Assembly: GCA_003647765.1 (NCBI GenBank)
Contig: QMNM01000128.1
Span: forward strand, 1-5,469
From: Candidatus Cloacimonadota bacterium
GTDB taxonomy: Bacteria > Cloacimonadota > Cloacimonadia > JGIOTU-2 > B8-G9
DNA: 5,469 nucleotides
Direction of reading: 5' to 3'
Shown here: one piece after another, positions 1 to 5,469 of the stretch
How the letters are laid out: every line of letters starts with the position of its first letter
Numbering within the stretch: the stretch's first letter is position 1
The notes under the pieces: generated by a model
Database searches by the model: none
Seen by the model: only the letters and a program-made list of their open reading frames with translations
What the model was told of the DNA's origin: nothing
Program-made: the position numbers and the translations under genes

Positions 1-1376
1 TAATCCGGATTGTAAATTACATCATCATCAATATGCCAGATACAAAGTCCACCCAAACCTGGCAATAGATAATCATATTCATAATTAAAATTTGTAGAGT
101 CAGGAAAGTCAACATTTTCTACTGGATAAAGCAGGACTCTCCATGTAGAATCAACTTTTAAAGCTATTTCTTTATTGTCTATATCAGTTTCCCGATTTTC
201 TAATAGGAAGTACTCATTATTATTGATGGGAATTTTGATAAATTGCAGTTTGTTGTCATCTGGATTATAGATATTATCAGGTTTTTCTGCGGCTAGGATT
301 TCAATATAGAAAGTATCTTCTGAGGATGGATTTAATTCGCAAATATCTTTTAATCTATTTTGTTCACGCATCGTATTTTCCCATGGAATCATCCTTGACC
401 AGACACATGGCAATACTGGTAATGCACCTTCTATTATATTTCCAAGAGTATCTGCTGCAAAAGTGAAACCTCCACTATCCATAATGTCAAAATAGCCAAC
501 AGCAGGAAAGCCAGCCGCAGTATTATATAAATCCACAAAACCGAATTGATGTCCCATTTCATGAACCATTACAGCATTTATTGAACCAAGTTGTCCATCT
601 TGGGAAATTGTCTCTGGTATGATAGAAGTATGGTCAATAATAACATCGCCATTATCAACAGCCACTGCTACATCTTCGCTCACAGTCATATTAAATGATG
701 GAATATCATTTGGCGTATCACCATAAATATCGTGTTGCCAATCAGAACCAGCGTGAATGACTAAATAGCCATCATAATCAGCAAAATGAAGAGATGTGTC
801 CTTATCTGCTGTCTCAAAAATATCTGTAAATAACTGCTCAAATCTGCTAATTGTAAGGTCATAATTATTCATATCAGGATTATAATATGCCATTTCATTA
901 GGTAATGTATAAGTTATTAAAGTACTGTCATAGGCAGACAAGGCAGTTTGTTTAGGGAATATATGAGAGATAATATTGATATTTTCAAAGCTTGCGGCTT
1001 TGTAATAATATCTCAAAGCAATCATTGTTTTCTCAAAATAATAAGCATTATGCGGTGGTGAGCTGATTGTGAATAAACTATCAGGAATAGAAAGGTCATA
1101 TTTACCATTCCCAGTTGTCTTTGGATTATCATCTTCGGGAAAATCTACTAACAGAATTAATAAGTGATAATTGCCTGTTATATCCTCTTTTTTGGCTGGG
1201 AATGTAATCCTCTTTGGTTTAAATCTTTTTTTAATAAATGATGGTAATCTTTTTTGTTTATTGATAATGTCTAATTGTTTTTGTGGATTGATTTTTTTAA
1301 TTTTGATAACATTATTTTTAGCAAGAATACTAATATTAAGAAGGAGAATTATAAGTACTAAAAGTATTTTTTTCAT
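1..1376 (-). CDS. Secreted M6-like zinc metalloprotease, 3' end outside window
   Basis: Seen: 458 codons are visible from the ATG at 1376-1374, and the frame is still open at base 1. Residues 1-19 look like a signal peptide (MKK, then a leucine/isoleucine core ending in ILA). Residues 20-63 are very basic (16 Lys/Arg). The catalytic region starts near residue 70 with LLVDFP (75-80). The zinc site is HEMGH (His272, Glu273, His276) followed by GFVD, with Asp282 as the likely third ligand. DIMDSGG follows, with Met299 as the Met-turn, and GGLCIWHID lies near 442-450. Known: HExxHxxGxxD plus an IMxSG turn and a late W-H-I-D motif is the immune-inhibitor-A (M6) pattern of exported proteases. An AAAGGA sequence (1388-1393) sits 11 bases before the start, which is somewhat distant. 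The gene lies 135 bases downstream of the porV-like gene in the same direction, so the two may be co-transcribed. Inferred: an extracellular or cell-surface protease of unknown substrate. The C-terminal domains cannot be seen, so type IX sorting is unproven. Confidence 0.87.
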   Translation of the reverse strand, partial: MKKILLVLIILLLNISILAKNNVIKIKKINPQKQLDIINKQKRLPSFIKKRFKPKRITFPAKKEDITGNYHLLILLVDFPEDDNPKTTGNGKYDLSIPDSLFTISSPPHNAYYFEKTMIALRYYYKAASFENINIISHIFPKQTALSAYDSTLITYTLPNEMAYYNPDMNNYDLTISRFEQLFTDIFETADKDTSLHFADYDGYLVIHAGSDWQHDIYGDTPNDIPSFNMTVSEDVAVAVDNGDVIIDHTSIIPETISQDGQLGSINAVMVHEMGHQFGFVDLYNTAAGFPAVGYFDIMDSGGFTFAADTLGNIIEGALPVLPCVWSRMIPWENTMREQNRLKDICELNPSSEDTFYIEILAAEKPDNIYNPDDNKLQFIKIPINNNEYFLLENRETDIDNKEIALKVDSTWRVLLYPVENVDFPDSTNFNYEYDYLLPGLGGLCIWHIDDDVIYNPD

Positions 1377-1447
1377 TAGGTTCTGATTCCTTTGATTACT
1401 ACTAATTATTTATGGGTTTTTAGTTTCGTATTTGAAACAGGAAATTG

Positions 1448-1504
1448 TTGGAGAACTACTTTCCGGAATGGGACATTTATCTGGTCTGGAAAGCAGAACT
1501 CCAA
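1448..1504. repeat. Imperfect inverted repeat in the porV-protease gap
   Basis: The arms at 1448-1464 and 1488-1504 pair at 14 of 17 positions. The mismatches are at 1454, 1455 and 1458. Three further pairs inside (1465-1467 with 1485-1487, one of them G-U) extend the stem and leave a loop of about 17 bases. It begins 7 bases after the porV stop codon on the minus strand. No clean U-run follows on that strand (CAACAATTTCC), so it is a poor intrinsic terminator. It could be an RNA-processing or mRNA-stabilising hairpin between the two genes, or a worn dispersed repeat. The pairing is seen; the role is a guess. Confidence 0.55.
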
Positions 1505-1511
1505 ATATCAT

Positions 1512-2591
1512 TTAGAAATCCAGTCCGAGTGAGAATGTCTTGTTATAGTCAGTCATTTCGCCAGCTGGTTGGAATGCAAAATCAAAAGAGAGACGATATT
1601 TATTTGAAAAAGCATAATGAACTCCAGCACCAAAAGAAACACCCTTAATATGGCCATCTACATCAGAAATATAACCAGCTCGTATAGCAATCAGGTCGTA
1701 ATAGTCAAACTCTACTCCGAAATTTTTTATCATTTCATTCCATTCCTGTTTTATAGGGTAGTCGTGTATTGAAGTGAACCACCTTTTGTATAAAGGATCA
1801 CGATTAACCAGCTGTTTGTTTATGTCAAGGTTCACAGTTAGATGAGTTTTTTCAAAGTCCAGAATATTAGACATTTTATAAGATAATCCAGCTCGCAAAT
1901 TTAGAGGAAGTGGGTCAGCCTGGTCTTTATTTATGTAAGTAATATCAGGTCCAATATTTTGTATATTAACACCAGCAGAGAGATTTTCAATAAAGAAGTT
2001 CTTCTTTAACAGACCGATATCCAGAGCAAAGCTCATTCCTCTGCCTTTGACTCTTTTTTCAGATTCACCTGATCCTTCAGGGGATAAATCGCTGAGAATG
2101 AATTTGAAATTTACGCCTATTCCTAAATCATTTATAATCTCTGTCCCATAAGCACCTGCAACAGCCAGCTCGTAACTGGTAAATGTGCCTAAATAATCTT
2201 CAGGATTTTCACCCATTCTTGTCTGTTCTCCATAAGTCAGGTAAGTAATATTTAAGCCAACAGTACCAATACCTTCAAAGAAGGTAGCATAGCCAAGATA
2301 CTCAAAGTATATATCGTCAAGTTCTGGGACATCACCGAACCAATTAGAATGCATTCCAGCAAGTTTATTTTGTTTTATAAAGCCCATTGCTCCTGGGTTC
2401 CAATAAGCGGTCATACCATCATTAGTTGAAGCTACACCACTTTGTCCCATTGCTCCATAACGAGAACCAGGTTCAATTAGCAAAAATATCACACCTGCTT
2501 CTGAAACAGCAAAGGAGCTACTACTTAATATTATTAGGAAAAGAGCAGCTAACACCACTATTTTTATGCTCTTGAACTTTGTGTTATTCAT
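1512..2591 (-). CDS. PorV/PorQ-family outer-membrane beta-barrel protein
   Basis: Seen: a complete 359-residue protein. Residues 1-28 form a signal peptide (basic start, hydrophobic core, SSSSFA before the cut). The mature protein opens with a signature block at about 31-71: SEAG, FLLIEPGSR, GAMGQSGVASTND and AYWNPGAMGF. The remainder alternates polar and hydrophobic/aromatic residues in short strands separated by turns, and it ends in SLGLDF with a terminal Phe, as expected of a barrel protein inserted by the Bam machinery. Known: this N-terminal block marks the PorV/PorQ (UPF0164) family. In Porphyromonas, PorV carries type IX cargo from the translocon to the attachment complex. The length is similar to known PorV proteins. 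The start is secure: AAGGAGGA (2597-2604) is 6 bases upstream, and an in-frame stop lies at 2613-2615. The downstream neighbour is a secreted protease that could be its client. The family also occurs in many uncultured phyla where its role is untested, so I give no gene symbol. Confidence 0.86.
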   Translation of the reverse strand: MNNTKFKSIKIVVLAALFLIILSSSSFAVSEAGVIFLLIEPGSRYGAMGQSGVASTNDGMTAYWNPGAMGFIKQNKLAGMHSNWFGDVPELDDIYFEYLGYATFFEGIGTVGLNITYLTYGEQTRMGENPEDYLGTFTSYELAVAGAYGTEIINDLGIGVNFKFILSDLSPEGSGESEKRVKGRGMSFALDIGLLKKNFFIENLSAGVNIQNIGPDITYINKDQADPLPLNLRAGLSYKMSNILDFEKTHLTVNLDINKQLVNRDPLYKRWFTSIHDYPIKQEWNEMIKNFGVEFDYYDLIAIRAGYISDVDGHIKGVSFGAGVHYAFSNKYRLSFDFAFQPAGEMTDYNKTFSLGLDF

Positions 2592-2605
2592 TATTTTCCT
2601 CCTTG

Positions 2606-2634
2606 AAAAAAATTATCCCGAGTCATTATCGGGA
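2606..2634 (-). terminator. Hairpin with U-run between tRNA-Leu and the porV ribosome site
   Basis: On the minus strand a perfect 6-bp stem, TCCCGA/TCGGGA (2634-2629 with 2621-2616), encloses a 7-base loop. It is followed after three bases by seven T (2612-2606). This is the form of an intrinsic terminator and would end the tRNA-Leu transcript. GC-rich TCCCGAT-type stems are frequent terminators in Bacteroidota. The odd point is that the porV ribosome site starts only two bases beyond the U-run. porV must therefore be transcribed through the hairpin or start inside it. Two GATAAT hexamers (2630-2625 and 2617-2612), each one mismatch from a -10 box, lie within the structure. No convincing -35 accompanies them. 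Confidence 0.65.
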
Positions 2635-2714
2635 CTTAATGAACTTTTTCTGTTCTTAAATTTATGTATTGGGTCTAGCAAATTTTCTATAGAATAGCTC
2701 CTTAAGATTTTATT
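2635..2714. other. Spacer between tRNA-Leu and the hairpin
   Basis: This is a non-coding AT-rich stretch of 80 bases. It contains the perfect 10-base palindrome TTCTATAGAA (2685-2694) and a weak 4-bp hairpin, GAAC/GTTC (2641-2655). I searched the minus strand for a porV promoter and found no pair of -35 and -10 boxes with proper spacing. Any promoter here may follow a non-sigma70 consensus, such as that used by Bacteroidota. The palindrome is short enough to arise by chance. Confidence 0.3.
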
Positions 2715-2802
2715 TGGTGCCGAAGGCCGGATTTGAACCGGCATGGACCAAAAGCCCGGTGGATTTTGAGTCCACTGCGTCTACCAATTTCACCACTTCG
2801 GC
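2715..2802 (-). tRNA. tRNA-Leu (anticodon CAA)
   Basis: It folds as a class II tRNA on the minus strand. The acceptor arms are GCCGAAG (2802-2796) and CTTCGGC (2725-2719), followed by A73 and an encoded CCA (2717-2715). The anticodon stem GTGGA/TCCAC holds the loop CTCAAAA, giving anticodon CAA at 2768-2766, which reads the UUG leucine codon. A long variable arm, with GGGC pairing to GTCC, separates it from the T arm GCCGG-TTCAAAT-CCGGC. The extra arm and the GGTAGAC D-loop are typical of tRNA-Leu. All stems are intact, so the gene should be functional. The encoded CCA means no post-transcriptional addition is needed for first maturation. Confidence 0.97.
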
Positions 2803-2835
2803 AATGTCAACAAAATCAAAAATTGATTTAACTAA

Positions 2836-2841
2836 TGTCAA
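2836..2841 (-). promoter_or_regulatory. Possible -35 box for tRNA-Leu
   Basis: A perfect TTGACA hexamer on the minus strand lies 34 bases before the mature 5' end of the tRNA. With standard spacing the -10 position falls on TGATTT, a poor match, and transcription would begin almost at the first tRNA base. It sits in the 8-base word AATGTCAA (plus strand, 2834-2841), which recurs exactly at 2803-2810 next to the tRNA. The hexamer is seen; promoter function is only tentative. Confidence 0.3.
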
Positions 2842-2903
2842 GTTTTTGTCAGATAAAAATAATTTTCGTTATAAAGATACATCAGTAAATATAAATAATT
2901 ACC

Positions 2904-2926
2904 AATAAATACATATTTATTTGACA
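2904..2926 (+). promoter_or_regulatory. Near-perfect palindrome abutting a TTGACA box upstream of the restriction gene
   Basis: AATAAATACATATTTATT (2904-2921) has 8-bp arms around a central CA. Its last base is the first base of a perfect TTGACA (2921-2926), which lies 50 bases before the restriction-modification start. If TTGACA is the -35 box, a repressor bound at the palindrome would block the promoter. Against this, no good -10 box stands 16-18 bases downstream (GGAATT at 17), and AT-only palindromes arise easily in such AT-rich DNA. Confidence 0.3.
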
Positions 2927-2976
2927 ACAAAAATTCTTGGATAGGAATTAGATAAACTATATTTAGGAGAGATAAT

Positions 2977-5469
2977 ATGTCCTTTAGTAAGAAAGAACTT
3001 AAAAATCTTTGGCAAAGTGAGCAACAGGAATATAGAACACAAGAAGTAGGTTCAGGAGTCCAAAGATTTGTTAAAGAAGTATTGAATTCACCAGAAGTTC
3101 TAAATCTAAAAAAAGGTGCACTCTCAACTCCAAACGAAAATAGGATAAATGAATTTTTAGAAGAAAAAGCCAAAAAATTCAAAAGAGCAGATGTGATAAT
3201 TTTTATTGATTCTGAAAGGATTATTCCAGTCGAAATAGAAAGATATGGAAATATCAAAGCAGGAAAACAACAATTATTTGATTATCAACGCGTGTGGGAA
3301 AAGAAATATGGATTATTAACAGATGGCAATCAGTGGATTTTTTATAATAATAAAATACCTGTCAGAGAATTTAACATTGATACTATACTGAAAAAGACAG
3401 GTGAGTTTTTAGAATTTTGGAATGAATACATCCAACCAAAGAACTATTATTTACAATTTTTTGAGAAGGTCGGGCAACTAAAATTCTTTGAGGAAGATTT
3501 GTCATTAGAAAAACAAAGGCAAGATTTCTTTCAGGATATTACTACACTAATTAAGAGTTTCAAAAACAAGTTAAATTTAAAAGGATATTTTGAGCAACTT
3601 GGTGAGAAGGAAAGCGGAAAGAAAGCAGTTGAAATTACTTATGCATATATAATCCAATTTATCCTTTATAAGACTTTGGTTGATAATGAGTTTGAAAACT
3701 TCAATAATGATTTCCAAACAAGATTGCAGAGAATTTGCAAAGATTTACAAACCGAAGTTTATGGTGATATTTTAACGAAAATCAAAGGGATAAGTAGGCA
3801 GATTTCAAAAAATATTTACCGCCCATTTATCAAAGAGCAGGACTTTATCAATAGGACATTAGAGGGCCTTCTTCTAAAACCACAAAATGAACTATCTGAT
3901 GTAACCCCCTGGCTCGATATATTCATTTTTATAAAACGATATAATTTTGCTAATGTTCGAACTGAAATCTTTGGCTATATCTATGAGAATTATCTGAAAG
4001 ATTTATATTCGGATAAAAAGAAAGGACAGTATTTTACTGACCCTGCTGTAGTTGACTTTATGTTACAACAGGTTGGTTATACTCCAAAAGAGATAAAGAA
4101 TAGATTAGATAAAAATAATATTTCATTGATTGACCCATCTTGTGGAAGCGGGACTTTCCTTTATAGTGCAGTTCGGAATATAATTGATGCTATTCCGAAT
4201 GACTCATTAAAATCATCTAAAAAGATTGAACAACTTATAAACGAAAATGTATTTGGATTGGACATTGCGGAGTTTCCACTTTATCTTGCGGAGATGAGTA
4301 TAATAATGAGAATGCTTCCACTTATAATAAATGAAAGATATAATAATCCCATTGAGAAAAAGATAAAGGTATTTAAGACCAAAGACAGTATAACAGAGTT
4401 TATGAACACAGCCTTACGAAATACAATAAATGATATGGATGTTGCTTATGAAAGGAATAATGGACAGATAGAACTTTTCACAAGAGAGTTAAATCTTGGA
4501 TATGAGAGTTATATTAGAGATGAAGATGACCTTAAAGATATGAAGAAGAGTTTGGAAAATCAGCCAAAAATTTCACGATATAGATTTGATTATGTAGTAG
4601 GAAATCCGCCTTATGTTAGTTATAATGAATGTTCAAAACAGGGTGTTTTAGTTTTTGATTTAATGAAACAAAAGAAAATTAAACTTAATGATATTTATGG
4701 AGTAAATCTTCATAGCACACCTGATAATCATAAAAAGTATTCACCAAAGCCAAACCTTTATGCTTTTTTTATTGCACTTGGAATTGCATTATTAAAAGAC
4801 AATGGTCGGCTTTGTTATATTATTCCGCAGACGCTTTTAACTGCCGGTGATTTAGATGTAGTTCGTTATCATTTAGCAAAATTCACAACAATTGAGAAGA
4901 TTATCACATTTTCAGGTAAGATGTTTGTAGGCAGAGGATTAAAGCAAAATAGGCCAATTCCCACTTCCAGTTTGATTTTTGTTGTGAGCCGAAGACAGCC
5001 AGATTATTTACACCAAGTTGAAATAATCAATTACAAATATCCTGATGATGATATTGAAAAATGCTTGAAAAACATATTGAAAGCTAAGAAAATTAACAAG
5101 AAAAAGATACTACAAAATAAATTGCTTGAAAATGTAGCAAATTGGAACTTCATCAAGCAAAGTAAAAAATTTTTAGATTTTTATGATAAATACAAAAAGA
5201 ATACAGAAGATATTGCTATTTACTATAATCACGCTTGGGCTGAACAAGAATTTAATAGCAGATTCTATTTTGATCCAGGATATAAAATTGATTATTCGAT
5301 GGCTTTGAATAGTGAAGAATTAGAAATTCCAAGGTTAGGAAAAGAATATATTCCTAAACAGATATATGGATATTGGCCAAGATGTATTAAAAATAAAGAA
5401 GATAAGTATTATATTAAACTTAGACAATCAAATCAGGGGTACAATTTGCTTGATTCAGAATTTAAAATA
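2977..5469 (+). CDS. Type IIG restriction-modification enzyme, Eco57I-like, 3' end outside window
   Basis: Seen: 831 codons, open at the right edge. The ATG follows AGGAGA (2965-2970) by 6 bases, and an in-frame stop at 2953-2955 excludes an earlier start. Residues about 50-125 form a PD-(D/E)XK-like nuclease domain: ADVIIFID with Asp72, then PVEIE with Glu86 and Glu88, then GKQQLFDYQ (96-104) and LLTDGNQWIFY (113-123). A mostly helical connector runs to about 325. The methyltransferase begins with IFGYIYENYL and GQYFTDP (350-356). It continues with the AdoMet-binding motif DPSCGSGTFL (386-395), FGLDIAEFPL (426-435), the catalytic NPPY (543-546), and NLYAFF with the G-R-L-C-Y-I-I-P strand (593-617). 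From about 700 the sequence resembles a target-recognition domain, which is cut off. Known: such single chains methylate adenine and cut at a set distance from the site; Eco57I has about 1,000 residues. Inferred: a self-contained defence module, divergent from the tRNA. The recognition sequence cannot be predicted. A domain from BREX or DISARM is less likely given the fused nuclease. Confidence 0.88.
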   Translation, partial: MSFSKKELKNLWQSEQQEYRTQEVGSGVQRFVKEVLNSPEVLNLKKGALSTPNENRINEFLEEKAKKFKRADVIIFIDSERIIPVEIERYGNIKAGKQQLFDYQRVWEKKYGLLTDGNQWIFYNNKIPVREFNIDTILKKTGEFLEFWNEYIQPKNYYLQFFEKVGQLKFFEEDLSLEKQRQDFFQDITTLIKSFKNKLNLKGYFEQLGEKESGKKAVEITYAYIIQFILYKTLVDNEFENFNNDFQTRLQRICKDLQTEVYGDILTKIKGISRQISKNIYRPFIKEQDFINRTLEGLLLKPQNELSDVTPWLDIFIFIKRYNFANVRTEIFGYIYENYLKDLYSDKKKGQYFTDPAVVDFMLQQVGYTPKEIKNRLDKNNISLIDPSCGSGTFLYSAVRNIIDAIPNDSLKSSKKIEQLINENVFGLDIAEFPLYLAEMSIIMRMLPLIINERYNNPIEKKIKVFKTKDSITEFMNTALRNTINDMDVAYERNNGQIELFTRELNLGYESYIRDEDDLKDMKKSLENQPKISRYRFDYVVGNPPYVSYNECSKQGVLVFDLMKQKKIKLNDIYGVNLHSTPDNHKKYSPKPNLYAFFIALGIALLKDNGRLCYIIPQTLLTAGDLDVVRYHLAKFTTIEKIITFSGKMFVGRGLKQNRPIPTSSLIFVVSRRQPDYLHQVEIINYKYPDDDIEKCLKNILKAKKINKKKILQNKLLENVANWNFIKQSKKFLDFYDKYKKNTEDIAIYYNHAWAEQEFNSRFYFDPGYKIDYSMALNSEELEIPRLGKEYIPKQIYGYWPRCIKNKEDKYYIKLRQSNQGYNLLDSEFKI

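Noticed and set aside
1171-1386. Plus-strand ORF of 71 codons rich in hydrophobic residues
   Set aside because: It is the complement of the protease N-terminus. Its hydrophobicity reflects AT-rich antisense codons.
1445-1648. Plus-strand ORF of 67 codons
   Set aside because: It overlaps the porV 3' end and the inverted repeat on the opposite strand, with no ribosome site or family resemblance.
2714-2908. Plus-strand ORF of 64 codons starting MVPKAGFEPA
   Set aside because: It is the antisense reading of tRNA-Leu. The V-P-K-A-G-F-E-P-A start is the translation of the tRNA 3' end and T arm, and such ORFs are a known annotation artefact.
2715-2976. tRNA-Leu as attachment site for a mobile island carrying the restriction gene
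   Set aside because: Integrases usually use the tRNA 3' end, which faces porV. The restriction gene is on the 5' side. No integrase and no repeated tRNA fragment is visible.
2838-3257. Minus-strand ORF of 139 codons
   Set aside because: It runs opposite to the start of the restriction-modification gene, which has a clear ribosome site and recognisable domains. The ORF has no recognisable motif.
2977-5469. Low GC as evidence that the restriction gene was recently acquired
   Set aside because: Hand counts of 60-base lines range from 10 to 24 GC in this gene (5161-5220 and 4801-4860). The protease gene shows an equally low line (1261-1320, 10 of 60), so composition does not separate the two halves.

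Overview
The window comes from an AT-rich bacterial genome. It holds two gene neighbourhoods that meet at a tRNA-Leu gene. The PorV-type outer-membrane protein and the secreted M6 metalloprotease suggest the Bacteroidota/FCB side of the tree or a related uncultured phylum such as Cloacimonadota. That placement is inferred from protein style, since no taxonomic marker is present.

Minus-strand half (1-2802). Reading along the minus strand, the order is tRNA-Leu(CAA) (2802-2715), a hairpin plus U-run (2634-2606), a complete 359-residue PorV/PorQ-family protein (2591-1512), a 135-base gap with an imperfect hairpin, and the first 458 codons of an M6-like zinc metalloprotease (1376 to the window edge). 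PorV proteins act in type IX secretion, handling cargo at the outer membrane. M6 proteases are common cargo of that system. The pair is therefore plausibly a secretion factor and an exported enzyme, but the protease C-terminus, where a sorting domain would lie, is outside the window.

Plus-strand half (2977-5469). Head to head with the tRNA, after a 174-base AT-rich divergent spacer, is a large ORF open at the right edge (831 codons visible). It joins an N-terminal PD-(D/E)XK-like nuclease domain, a helical connector, an Eco57I-type N6-adenine methyltransferase (DPSCGSGTFL and NPPY motifs) and the start of a target-recognition domain. This is the layout of a type IIG single-chain restriction-modification enzyme. 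It is an anti-phage or selfish module with no visible functional link to the secretion genes.

There is no gene-free stretch longer than 300 bases, and no CRISPR array, insertion sequence or rRNA. I do not see a clearly new multi-gene system. The points most worth a second look are the hairpin/U-run abutting the porV ribosome binding site, the possible secretion pairing, the E-x-E nuclease site of the restriction enzyme, and two small inverted repeats in spacers.
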